Assembly (NCBI RefSeq): GCF_041431415.1
Contig: NZ_CP107845.1
Span: 2,914,001-2,978,000 of the forward strand
Reading direction: 5' to 3'
Length of the DNA stretch: 64,000 bases
DNA from: Streptomyces sp. NBC_00513
GTDB lineage: Bacteria; Actinomycetota; Actinomycetes; Streptomycetales; Streptomycetaceae
Under the pieces are notes generated by a model, which worked only from the letters and a program-made list of their open reading frames with translations, did no database searches and had not been told where the DNA came from. Position numbers and translations under genes: made by a program. Shown one piece after another: positions 30,868 through 38,704 of this stretch. The stretch's first letter is position 1; each line of letters opens with the position of its first letter.

Positions 30868-30965
30868 GGTGTGCCCGTTCGTCCGTGTCCGCCGATCAGG
30901 TCCTGATCGTGGTTCCGACGCTACGGAGCACGTCGGGGTGCGGACCATGGCGGAACCAGGCGGGT

Positions 30966-30991
30966 CGGTGGTGGGGTAAACCCCACCACCG
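30966..30991 (-). terminator. Terminator of the SpoIIE-type phosphatase gene
   Basis: An 11-bp stem (30966-30976 with 30981-30991) with a TAAA loop begins 3 bp beyond the stop of the phosphatase gene on the minus strand. Confidence 0.8.
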
Positions 30992-30993
30992 GG

Positions 30994-32136
30994 TCACATG
31001 GAGCGGCGGATGAGCAGCAGGGCGCGGTCGTCGTTGACGTCCTTGGCGACCTTCTCGATGAGGTGCCAGGCCGCGCCCTCCCAGCCGGCGGCGACGTAGC
31101 GGTCGGCTTCGCCGGTGAGGCGGTCGATACCCTCGCTGATGTCGCGGTCGGCGGTCTCGACGAGGCCGTCGGTGAAGAGCATGAGGACGTCGCCGCGCCG
31201 GAGGTTGCCGCGGGCGGGCTCGAACTCGGCCCCGTCGTAGACGCCGAGGAGCGGGCCCTCGCCGGAGACCTCCTGCCAGCGGCCGGTGCCGGCGGAGAGT
31301 TGGAGGGCGGGGAGGTGGCCGGCGGACAGCAGTTCGTAGTCGCCGCTCTCCAGGTCCAGGACGAGGTGGATGGAGGTGGCGAAGCCCTCCTCCCAGTCCT
31401 GGCGCAGGAGGTAGCCGTTGGCGGCGGGCAGGAAGCCGTGGGGCGGGAGGGCGCCGAGGAGGCCGCCGAACGCGCCGGACAGCAGGAGGGCGCGGGAGCC
31501 GGCTTCCATGCCCTTGCCGGAGACGTCGGTCAGGACGATTTCCAGGGTGCGGCCGCCGTTGGTGCGGGCGGCGACGACGAAGTCGCCGGAGAAGGACTGT
31601 CCGCCGGCCGGGCGCAGGGCCATCTCGCGATGCCAGCCGGGTGGCAGGGAGGGCAGTTTGCTCTGGACCCGGATCCGTTCGCGCAGGTCGAAGAGCATGG
31701 TGCCGCCGCGCCGCCAGGGCACTCCGACGCGGCTGCGGAACTGGGCGATGACCAGACCGAAGAACCCGCAGGCGGCGACGACGAGCACGGTGCCCGGGGT
31801 GACCCGGGCGGGGCCTTGGGTGTACGGGCCGAGGACCAGGGCCTCGACGATCAGGGCGGCGGCGGAGGCGGCGTAGAGCGCGAGCAGGCTGGCGGGTCTC
31901 AGCAGCAGGCCGCCGGCGACGATGGGCAGGACCAGAGCGGCCGGCGAGAACCAGACGGGCATCATCAGCGTGCCGCAGGCGATGGCGGGAATGGTCAGGA
32001 GCAGGCCGCCGAAGGCGAGCCAGTCCGAGCCGTCGCCGCGGAAGTAGTCGACCGCCGATTTGCGCAGGGTGGTGCGGGCCCGGTGCCACAGCATGCGTGT
32101 CCGGGCCATGAGCGTCTCCACACGTGCTCCGGCCAT
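30994..32136 (-). CDS. Membrane-bound PP2C/SpoIIE-type serine phosphatase
   Basis: The protein has 380 residues. Four to five membrane segments lie at about residues 38-135. The SpoIIE domain follows, with metal-binding acidic motifs in GDFVVAARTNGG, VLTDVSGKGMEAG, LSAGHLPALQL and FTDGLVETAD. Such phosphatases usually dephosphorylate anti-anti-sigma (STAS) proteins and so set a sigma factor. No anti-sigma or STAS gene is adjacent, so the partner lies elsewhere. ATG at 32109 (MARTRML) is a possible later start. Confidence 0.9.
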   Translation of the reverse strand: MAGARVETLMARTRMLWHRARTTLRKSAVDYFRGDGSDWLAFGGLLLTIPAIACGTLMMPVWFSPAALVLPIVAGGLLLRPASLLALYAASAAALIVEALVLGPYTQGPARVTPGTVLVVAACGFFGLVIAQFRSRVGVPWRRGGTMLFDLRERIRVQSKLPSLPPGWHREMALRPAGGQSFSGDFVVAARTNGGRTLEIVLTDVSGKGMEAGSRALLLSGAFGGLLGALPPHGFLPAANGYLLRQDWEEGFATSIHLVLDLESGDYELLSAGHLPALQLSAGTGRWQEVSGEGPLLGVYDGAEFEPARGNLRRGDVLMLFTDGLVETADRDISEGIDRLTGEADRYVAAGWEGAAWHLIEKVAKDVNDDRALLLIRRSM

Positions 32137-32274
32137 TGCATCGGGACCCTATCCATCCTGGCTGTGCGTGCGCAGGGGTACCCCCGGACCTGAGGCACAT
32201 CGCCGGTCGAAATCATTTCGACTGGGACGGAATGCCCTGGTAAGGATGGCCATACGGCTCTTGAGACGCGCGTA

Positions 32275-33489
32275 TTGAAGGCTGATGAGTGGGATGCCTG
32301 GTACGACCACCTGGAACTGGCGTTCGGTGGTGTGCCCGAATCCCCGGCGGAGCGGGAACTGTACAAGTCTCTGACGGAGAACGAGCGTTCGCTCGGCGTC
32401 TGGGACGGCGAGACCTGCGTGGGTTCGGCCGGCGCGTTCAGTTTCCGACTCTCCGTACCCGGCGGCTCGGTGGTGCCGGCGGCGGGGGTGACCATGGTGG
32501 GTGTGGCGCCGACGCACCGTCGGCGCGGGGTGTTGACGTCGATGATGCGCCGCCAATTGGACGACATCCGGGCGGGTGGTGAGGCGCTCGCCGTGCTGAC
32601 GGCCTCGGAACCGGCGATCTACGGGCGATTCGGCTACGGCACCGGCGCGTACGGCCTGGCCGTCGACATCGACACGGTCCGGGTGCGGCTCGCCGTGCCG
32701 CCGGGCACGGACGAGGTCGTGCTGCGGCTCGTGGACCCGGAGAAGGCGCTGCCCGACTGCGAGCGGGTGTACGCCGAGCTGGTCCCCCGGCGGCCCGGGA
32801 TGCCGGCCCGGCAGCCGGGCTGGGAACGGCAGGCGCTGCTGGACCCGGAGAGCATGCGGGACGGGGCGTCCCCGCTGAAGTGCGTGGTGGCGCAACGCCC
32901 GGACGGGGAGGTGGTCGGGTACGCGCGCTATCGGGTGAAGCCCGACTGGAAGCTGACCGGCGCCGAGGGCCGCGTCGATCTGGCCGACCTCGACGCGCTG
33001 GATCCGACGGCCACGGCCGCGCTGTGGCGCTACCTCTTCGAGATCGACCTGACCTCTTCCGTACGGGCGACCAGGCGGCCGGTCGACGATCCGGTGCTGC
33101 ACCTGGTCAGCGACATCCGGCGGTCCCGGCCGTTCCCGCGCGACACGCTGCACGTGCGACTCGTGGACGTCAGCGCGGCGCTGGAGGCGCGGGCGTACGG
33201 GGCGCCGCTGGACGTGGTCCTGGAGGTGGAGGACGCGTTCTGCCCGTGGAACGAGGGGCGGTGGCGGCTGACCGTCGACGAGAAGGGCGGTGCGTCCTGC
33301 GTACGGACGGCCGAGCCGGCCGAGCTGGAGCTGTCCGTCCGGGAGCTCGGGTCCGCCTACCTGGGCGGGATCACCCTGGGCTCGCTGGCCGCCGCCGGGC
33401 GGGTCCGCGAGCTGCGCCCGGGCGCCCTGGCGGAGGCCTCGCGCGCCTTCCGGGGCGATGTGGCCCCCTGGCTGCCGCACGGGTTCTAG
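32275..33489 (+). CDS. Eis-type GNAT N-acetyltransferase
   Basis: The protein has about 404 residues. The GNAT acetyl-CoA loop is VAPTHRRRGVLTSMM, followed by EPAIYGRFGYG, both typical of Eis. A second GNAT-like domain and an SCP2-like C-terminal domain follow. The chain ends in Phe (WLPHGF), and in mycobacterial Eis the C-terminal Phe carboxylate is catalytic. Eis acetylates many amines of aminoglycosides and peptides. The start is uncertain: TTG at 32275 is the only standard start in frame, but AAGGATGG lies 25 bp upstream, and the family usually has a few more N-terminal residues. Confidence 0.85.
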   Translation: MKADEWDAWYDHLELAFGGVPESPAERELYKSLTENERSLGVWDGETCVGSAGAFSFRLSVPGGSVVPAAGVTMVGVAPTHRRRGVLTSMMRRQLDDIRAGGEALAVLTASEPAIYGRFGYGTGAYGLAVDIDTVRVRLAVPPGTDEVVLRLVDPEKALPDCERVYAELVPRRPGMPARQPGWERQALLDPESMRDGASPLKCVVAQRPDGEVVGYARYRVKPDWKLTGAEGRVDLADLDALDPTATAALWRYLFEIDLTSSVRATRRPVDDPVLHLVSDIRRSRPFPRDTLHVRLVDVSAALEARAYGAPLDVVLEVEDAFCPWNEGRWRLTVDEKGGASCVRTAEPAELELSVRELGSAYLGGITLGSLAAAGRVRELRPGALAEASRAFRGDVAPWLPHGF

Positions 33490-33597
33490 CGCGGGACGGG
33501 TTCCGGCGGGCGCCCGGGTCGCGGCACGGCACGGGCTCCGACTGCCGCACGGGTCGCGATTGCCGCACGCGTTCCGGCGGGCGGCGCCCGGTCGGGC

Positions 33598-34666
33598 GCT
33601 AGCTGTATTGATCACGAGCGTTGTTGACACTCGGCGGGTCTTGAACATGACGAAGACCTCCGGTGTGGTGGGAGCTGTCTAGGAACCCATTGCACGACGG
33701 AGGTCTTCGTGTCCCACCGTAATGCCCGGCTGACCGTCTTCGGTAGGCGTCTGCTGGTCGAACGCGTCGTATCGGGCCGACCGGTCGCCCACGTGGCCGC
33801 CGAGATGGGCATATCGCGGGCCACCGCCCACAAGTGGATGCGACGGTGGCGGGCCGAAGGCGAGGCCGGGCTCCACGACCGCTCCAGCCGGCCCCGCACG
33901 ACGCCGCACCGGACCCCCGCCGACGTCGAGACGAGAGTCTGTGACCTGCGGCGGGCACGCAAACTGGGCCCCGCCCGCATCGGCCCGGTCCTGGGGCTGC
34001 CCGCCTCGACCGTCCACCGGATCCTGACCCGCCACGGCATGCACCGCCTCGCGTTCATGGACCGTCCGACCGGCACTGTGATCCGCCGCTACGAACGCGA
34101 CCACCCAGGCGAACTCATCCACGTGGACGTGAAGAAACTCGGCCGGATCCCCGACGGCGGCGGCCACAAGGTTCTGGGCCGCCAGGCCGGCCGGGCCACC
34201 CGCAGCCAGATGGGCTTCGACTACATCCACTCCGCGGTCGACGACCACTCCCGCCTCGCCTACAGCGAGATCCACAACGACGAGAAAGTCGCGACCTGCG
34301 CGGGTTTCCTCACCCGCGCGGCCGCGTTCTTCCACACCCAGGGCATCACCCGCATCGAACGAGTCCTCACGGACAACGCGTGGGCCTACCGCAAGGGCCT
34401 GGCCTGGAAGAACGTCCTGGCCGAGCTCGGCGCCAGCGGCAAACTCACCCGCGCCTACCGGCCTCAGACCAACGGCAAGGTCGAACGCTTCAACCGCACC
34501 CTGCTGGACGAGTGGGCCTACCTGCGGCCCTACACCTCCAACCAGGAACGGACCGAAGCCCTGACAGACTTCCTCCACACCTACAACCACCACCGCTGCC
34601 ACACCGCACTCGACGGCAACCCACCCATCAACCGTGTTAACAACCCTGCGGGTCAATACAGCTAGC
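33598..34666. mobile_element. IS481-family insertion sequence with 6-bp target duplication
   Basis: The element runs from 33604 to 34660 (1057 bp). Its ends, TGTATTGA at the left and TCAATACA at the right, belong to imperfect inverted repeats of about 27 bp with 21 matches. The flanks 33598-33603 and 34661-34666 are both GCTAGC, a 6-bp duplication. Known IS481 elements duplicate a 6-bp NCTAGN target, which fits. The ends and the duplication are intact, so the insertion may be recent. It sits between the Eis gene and the Nei/Fpg gene and touches the stop codon of the latter. Confidence 0.92.
33709..34665 (+). CDS. IS481-family transposase
   Basis: The protein has 318 residues. An N-terminal helix-turn-helix (ISRATAHKWMRRW) and a second HTH (LPASTVHRIL) precede the DDE integrase core. 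The likely catalytic residues are D140 (HVDVKKLG), D222 (LTDNAWAY) and E259 (NGKVERFN). DVKKLGRIPDGGGHK is a hallmark of the family. The frame passes through the right terminal repeat (Gly-Gln-Tyr-Ser) and stops at TAG 34663-34665, which belongs to the target duplication. The gene looks intact. Confidence 0.95.
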   Translation: MSHRNARLTVFGRRLLVERVVSGRPVAHVAAEMGISRATAHKWMRRWRAEGEAGLHDRSSRPRTTPHRTPADVETRVCDLRRARKLGPARIGPVLGLPASTVHRILTRHGMHRLAFMDRPTGTVIRRYERDHPGELIHVDVKKLGRIPDGGGHKVLGRQAGRATRSQMGFDYIHSAVDDHSRLAYSEIHNDEKVATCAGFLTRAAAFFHTQGITRIERVLTDNAWAYRKGLAWKNVLAELGASGKLTRAYRPQTNGKVERFNRTLLDEWAYLRPYTSNQERTEALTDFLHTYNHHRCHTALDGNPPINRVNNPAGQYS

Positions 34667-35468
34667 GCGTTTGGCAGTCGGGGCACCAGAAGAGGTTGCG
34701 GGCGGCGAGATCGGCGGTGCGGATCTCGCCCCCGCAGATGTGACAGGGCATGTTCGCCCTCCGGTAGACGTACACCTCACCGCCGTGGTCGTCCACCCTG
34801 GGCGGGCGTCCCATGGCCTCGGGCAGGTGTTCGTCGCGGACGGTGTCGATCCGGTTGTTCCGTACGCCCTCGCGCATCAGCAGGACCAGGTCGGCCCAGA
34901 TCGCGTCCCATTCGCGGCGGGTGAGGTCCCTGCCGAGGCGGTACGGGTCGATCCCGTGGCGGAAGAGGACCTCCGCGCGGTAGACGTTGCCGACGCCCGC
35001 GATCACCTTCTGGTCCATGAGGAGGGCCGCCACGGTGGTGCGGGAGCGGGAGATCCGCGCCCAGGCCCGGTCCGGGTCGTCGTCCGGGCGCAGCGGGTCG
35101 GGGCCGAGCCGGTCGTGTATCGCCTTCTTCTCGCCGTCGCCGATCAGCGCGCAGGCGGTGGGGCCGCGCAGGTCGGCCCAGTGGTCCGCGTTCAGCAGGC
35201 GCAGCCGCACGGTGTCCGTGGCGGGCGGGGCCGGGGCGGGACCGAAGCCGAGCTTGCCGAAGAGGCCGAGGTGGATGTGGATCCAGGCGTCCCCGAGTTC
35301 CAGGAAGAGGTGCTTGCCGTGCGCCTCGGCGCTCTCCAGCTCCCGGCCGTCGAGCAGTGCGGCGCTCTCGGCGAACCGGCCCTGCGGGCTGCTGACCCGG
35401 ACCGGGCGGGCGGCGAACCGCTCGGTGTGGTCCTGGGCGAGGCGGTGGATCGTATGCCCCTCGGGCAC
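34662..35468 (-). CDS. Fpg/Nei-type DNA glycosylase
   Basis: From GTG at 35468 the mature N-terminus is PEGHTIHRL; the Pro2 amine is the nucleophile and Glu3 is catalytic. AAGGAGCA precedes the start. The protein has 268 residues. A helix-two-turns-helix (IAGVGNVYRAEVLF) and a C-terminal zinc finger (C-x2-C, then C-x2-C in FWCPDCQTR) complete the fold. It excises oxidised bases, more like actinobacterial Nei than MutM (PEGH rather than PELP). Its TAG stop (34662-34664) lies within the IS target duplication, so the gene is intact despite the insertion. Confidence 0.92.
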   Translation of the reverse strand: MPEGHTIHRLAQDHTERFAARPVRVSSPQGRFAESAALLDGRELESAEAHGKHLFLELGDAWIHIHLGLFGKLGFGPAPAPPATDTVRLRLLNADHWADLRGPTACALIGDGEKKAIHDRLGPDPLRPDDDPDRAWARISRSRTTVAALLMDQKVIAGVGNVYRAEVLFRHGIDPYRLGRDLTRREWDAIWADLVLLMREGVRNNRIDTVRDEHLPEAMGRPPRVDDHGGEVYVYRRANMPCHICGGEIRTADLAARNLFWCPDCQTR

Positions 35469-35618
35469 GGCGCTGCTCCTTGAGACACGACGACGGGACG
35501 ACGGGACGCCTCGACGACGGGGCGGCCGGGCGGACGCGCCGCGGCGGCGCCGCGCGGCCGGACGGCGGCATGAAACCGCCGCGCCACCGGGGCTTTCCGG
35601 CGGCACGGCGGAGGGGTG

Positions 35619-36104
35619 TCAGGCCTGCGGGTGGTGGGCCGGGATCGGGGGCAGCTCGCCGGTCAGCTCGTAGGCGGAGAGCATGTCGATGCGGCGGGTG
35701 TGGCGCTCCTCGCCGGAGTACGGGGTCGCCAGGAAGGCCTCGATGAAGCTGAGGGCCTCGTCCTGCGTGTGCATCCGACCGCCGACGGAGATCACGTTGG
35801 CGTTGTTGTGCTCACGGCCGAGCTTGGCGGTCTCCACGCTCCAGGCGAGGATCGCGCGGACGCCCTTGACCTTGTTCGCGGCGATCTGCTCGCCGTTGCC
35901 GGAGCCGCCGATCACGATGCCGAGGCTCTCGCCGTCCGCGGCGGTCCGCTCCGCGGCCCGCAGGCAGAAGGGCGGGTAATCGTCGACGGCGTCGTAGATG
36001 TGGGGCCCGCAGTCGACGGGCTCGTGGCCGTTGTTCTTGAGCCAGTCCACCAGGTGGTTCTTGAGCTCAAAGCCGGCATGGTCGGATCCGAGGTACACGC
36101 GCAT
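35619..36104 (-). CDS. rpiB: Ribose-5-phosphate isomerase B
   Basis: The protein has 161 residues from ATG at 36104 (MRVYLGSDHAGFELK). It interconverts ribose 5-phosphate and ribulose 5-phosphate. The catalytic loop is GGSGNGEQIAANKV, with Glu in place of the Cys of E. coli RpiB, as in the mycobacterial type. SDHAG and the phosphate-binding HNNANVISVGGR are typical. A 150-bp gap lies before the glycosylase gene on the same strand. Confidence 0.94.
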   Translation of the reverse strand: MRVYLGSDHAGFELKNHLVDWLKNNGHEPVDCGPHIYDAVDDYPPFCLRAAERTAADGESLGIVIGGSGNGEQIAANKVKGVRAILAWSVETAKLGREHNNANVISVGGRMHTQDEALSFIEAFLATPYSGEERHTRRIDMLSAYELTGELPPIPAHHPQA

Positions 36105-36243
36105 GGGTCGAGTGTGGCACGAGCCGGACCCGCGGCCCGCAGCGGGTGTCGCGTAAATCACTTCTCAACCTCAAATAAACCCAAAGAACCCAGACAGGAC
36201 GGGTCGGGACCTTCGTCCCGGACCTTGTGCCCAAGGCAACCAT

Positions 36244-36260
36244 CGGAAGAAACTCTTCCG
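36244..36260 (+). promoter_or_regulatory. Hairpin in the leader of the first permease gene
   Basis: CGGAAGA-AAC-TCTTCCG is a perfect 7-bp stem about 60 bp before the ATG at 36323, in an AT-rich stretch with the likely promoter. A second, bulged inverted repeat is at 36204-36226. Either could be an operator or an attenuator; this is inference. Confidence 0.45.
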
Positions 36261-36322
36261 TATTGGAGGTAACTCAGGTTTGAATGCCGGGGCTCGCAAC
36301 CCGAGAACCTAAGGAATCGTCC

Positions 36323-37756
36323 ATGAGCTCCACGACGACCCTTCAGAAGGCAGGCGACCCCTCCGGCACCCCCGGCGACGCCAAGCCCTCCGACGGTCTG
36401 AAGGCCGGTCTCAAGAACCGCCACCTGTCCATGATCGCCATTGGCGGCGTCATCGGCGCCGGTCTTTTCGTCGGCTCCGGCGGCGGCATCGCCAAGGCCG
36501 GTCCCGCCATCCTCGTCTCGTACGCACTCGTCGGCGCCATGGTCGTCTTCGTGATGCGGATGCTCGGCGAGATGGCCGCCGCCAGCCCGAACTCGGGCTC
36601 GTTCTCCGCTTACGCCGACCGCGCGCTCGGTCGCTGGGCCGGTTTCTCCATCGGCTGGCTGTACTGGTTCTTCTGGGTCGTCGTGCTGGCCGTGGAGGCC
36701 ACCGCCGGCGCGGTGATCCTCGAAGGCTGGGTCCCGGCCGTCCCGCAGTGGGCCTGGGCTCTGATCGTCATGGCGGTCCTGACCGTCACCAACCTCGGCT
36801 CGGTCGCCTCGTACGGCGAGTTCGAGTTCTGGTTCGCGGGCATCAAGGTCGTCGCCATCGGCGCGTTCGTGATCATCGGCATGCTGGCCGTCTTCGGCGT
36901 GCTGCCGGGCTCGGACAACCCCGGCGCCGGATTCGCGCACCTCACCGACGCGGGCGGATTCATGCCCAACGGCTGGGGCTCGATCCTCACCGGTGTGCTG
37001 ATGGTCGTCTTCTCCTTCATGGGCAGCGAGATCGTCACCCTGGCCGCCGGCGAGTCCGAGGACCCGCGCCGCGCGGTCACCAAGGCCACCAACTCGGTGA
37101 TCTGGCGCATCGGCATCTTCTACCTGGGCTCGATCTTCATCGTCCTGACCCTGCTGCCGTGGAACGACAAGTCGATCGTCGACAAGGGCTCCTACGTGGC
37201 CGCCCTCGACTCCATCGGCATCGCCCACGCCGGCCAGATCATGAACGTGATCGTCCTGACCGCCGTGCTGTCCTGCCTGAACTCGGGCCTGTACACCGCC
37301 TCCCGCATGGCGTTCTCGCTGGGCGAGCGCGGTGACGCCCCGAAGGTCTTCGCCAAGGTCAACAAGAGGGGCGTCCCGACGGCCGCCATCCTGGGCTCCG
37401 TGGTGTTCGGCTTCGTCGCCGTCTACTTCAACTATGCCTTCAAGGACACGGTCTTCAGCTTCCTGCTGAACTCCTCGGGTGCCATCGCCCTCTTCGTGTG
37501 GCTGGTCATCTGCCTGACCCAGCTGCGCATGCGCAAGATCCTGGAGCGCGAGGCCCCGGAGAAGCTCACCGTCAAGATGTGGCTCTTCCCGTACCTCACC
37601 TGGGCCACCGCGGGGATGATCACCTTCGTCCTGGCCTACATGGTCTACGACAAGGACAACCGCCAGGTCGTCCTGCTCTCCCTGCTGGTGGCGGCCGTGG
37701 TGCTGGCCATCGGCGTGGTGCGCGACATGCGCCGCAAGGCCGCCGCGCGCGTCTGA
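36323..37756 (+). CDS. Amino acid permease, APC family (paralogue 1)
   Basis: The protein has 477 residues from ATG at 36323 (MSSTTTLQKAG), with AAGGAA upstream. It has twelve membrane segments. The N-terminal signature LKNRHLSMIAIGGVIGAGLF and the substrate-binding GSGGGIAKAGP are typical of AnsP/GabP/CycA-type proton symporters. It is one of three paralogues in this region. The exact amino acid is unknown. Confidence 0.9.
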   Translation: MSSTTTLQKAGDPSGTPGDAKPSDGLKAGLKNRHLSMIAIGGVIGAGLFVGSGGGIAKAGPAILVSYALVGAMVVFVMRMLGEMAAASPNSGSFSAYADRALGRWAGFSIGWLYWFFWVVVLAVEATAGAVILEGWVPAVPQWAWALIVMAVLTVTNLGSVASYGEFEFWFAGIKVVAIGAFVIIGMLAVFGVLPGSDNPGAGFAHLTDAGGFMPNGWGSILTGVLMVVFSFMGSEIVTLAAGESEDPRRAVTKATNSVIWRIGIFYLGSIFIVLTLLPWNDKSIVDKGSYVAALDSIGIAHAGQIMNVIVLTAVLSCLNSGLYTASRMAFSLGERGDAPKVFAKVNKRGVPTAAILGSVVFGFVAVYFNYAFKDTVFSFLLNSSGAIALFVWLVICLTQLRMRKILEREAPEKLTVKMWLFPYLTWATAGMITFVLAYMVYDKDNRQVVLLSLLVAAVVLAIGVVRDMRRKAAARV

Positions 37757-37768
37757 GCGATCGATCGC
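37757..37768. repeat. 12-bp palindrome after the permease stop
   Basis: GCGATCGATCGC is a perfect palindrome immediately after the stop at 37756. Such short palindromes occur by chance, and no role is clear. Confidence 0.4.
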
Positions 37769-37780
37769 CCGTGAACGACA

Positions 37781-37817
37781 GCAGCCCCCGGACCGCCGCT
37801 CGCGGTCCGGGGGCTGC
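37781..37817. terminator. Bidirectional terminator, permease 1 and bioY
   Basis: A 15-bp perfect stem (37781-37795 with 37803-37817) closes a 7-base loop between convergent stops at 37756 and 37837. Confidence 0.85.
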
Positions 37818-37836
37818 GTCGTCGACGCGTACGGGA

Positions 37837-38421
37837 TCAGCCGCGGCGGCCGGCCAGCTTCCAGGCCGCCGGCAGGGCGCCCATGGCCAGCGCGGCCTTG
37901 AGCGCGTCGCCGAGCAGGAACGGGGTCAGGCCCGCCGCGACGGCCGCGCCGAAGGACATCCCGGTGGACAGCGCCAGGTAGGGCACGCCGACGGCGTAGA
38001 TGAGCGCGGATCCGAGCACCATCGTGGCCGCCGTGCGCGCGACCGAGCGGTCGGCGCCGCGCCGCGCGAGGGCGCCGACGACGGTGGCGGCGAGCAGCAT
38101 GCCGAGCACGTAGCCGAAGGAGGCGCCGCCCGCGCCGGAGGTGCCGCCCGCGAACCACGGCACGCCCGCCATGCCCACGAGCGCGTACAGGGCCAGCGCG
38201 AGGAAGCCGCGGCGCGCGCCGAACGCGGTGCCGACCAGCAGGGCCGCGAAGGTCTGGCCGGTGACCGGGACCGGGGAGCCGGGGACGGGCACGGAGATCT
38301 GCGCGGCGATGCCGGTGAGCGCGGCGCCGCCGACGACGAGCGCGATGTCACGGACGCGGCTCGCGGGCAGCAGGTCGGCGAGGACGGCGCCGGGCCGGAA
38401 GGAGACGGAAGCGGTGCTCAT
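37837..38421 (-). CDS. bioY: Biotin transporter substrate-binding subunit BioY
   Basis: The protein has 194 residues and six membrane segments. Typical BioY stretches are VPVPGSPVPVTGQTFAALL and the LGMAGVPWFA-like LVGMAGVPWFAGG. BioY is the S component of ECF biotin transporters and can work alone. No bioM/bioN (ATPase or T-component) genes are adjacent. The gene lies between two paralogous permease genes and is oriented against them. Confidence 0.92.
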   Translation of the reverse strand: MSTASVSFRPGAVLADLLPASRVRDIALVVGGAALTGIAAQISVPVPGSPVPVTGQTFAALLVGTAFGARRGFLALALYALVGMAGVPWFAGGTSGAGGASFGYVLGMLLAATVVGALARRGADRSVARTAATMVLGSALIYAVGVPYLALSTGMSFGAAVAAGLTPFLLGDALKAALAMGALPAAWKLAGRRG

Positions 38422-38509
38422 CGGGAGGCTCCGGGGGTGGTGGTGACGGGACGATCACCGACGTTAGTCCGGTGCAGGGCTCCGCCCCACCGCCGGCCGG
38501 GACAAAGCC

Positions 38510-38535
38510 GTACTCCCCGGTTTGGTGGGGAGTAC
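38510..38535. promoter_or_regulatory. Inverted repeat between bioY and permease 2
   Basis: GTACTCCCC and GGGGAGTAC form a perfect 9-bp inverted repeat (38510-38518 with 38527-38535), about 90 bp before the bioY start and 170 bp before permease 2. A second small palindrome, GTGAT-CCGC-ATCAC, lies at about 38566-38579. Either could be an operator for one of the divergent genes. Confidence 0.45.
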
Positions 38536-38704
38536 ACAAAGAGCCCGGGTCACACCCCAGTTGAAGTGATCCGCATCACGAGCAACTACCGCCCGCACGT
38601 CCGTTTTGCGCGGATGGACGGCCTCCAGCGAGACTGTAGGTTCCCTCCAACCAGTCGCGGAGCCCCCACCGCCGCCAGGCCGAACGAGAGTACGAGCACT
38701 CCTC

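Noticed and set aside
33490..33597. GC-rich tail between the Eis gene and the IS as a small gene or an older IS end
   Set aside because: Only imperfect repeats of GTTCCGGCGGGCG; no ribosome binding site and no inverted repeat matching an IS end.
32149..33648. Minus-strand frame opposite the Eis-type gene
   Set aside because: Low-complexity Arg/Gly/Pro composition; the plus strand carries the GNAT motifs.
34380..34640. Overlapping short frame within the transposase
   Set aside because: The transposase frame has all DDE residues; no sign of programmed frameshifting (no slippery A or T run).
36204..36226. Bulged hairpin in the permease 1 leader as a riboswitch
   Set aside because: Too short and simple; no known riboswitch core. 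Kept only as a possible operator.
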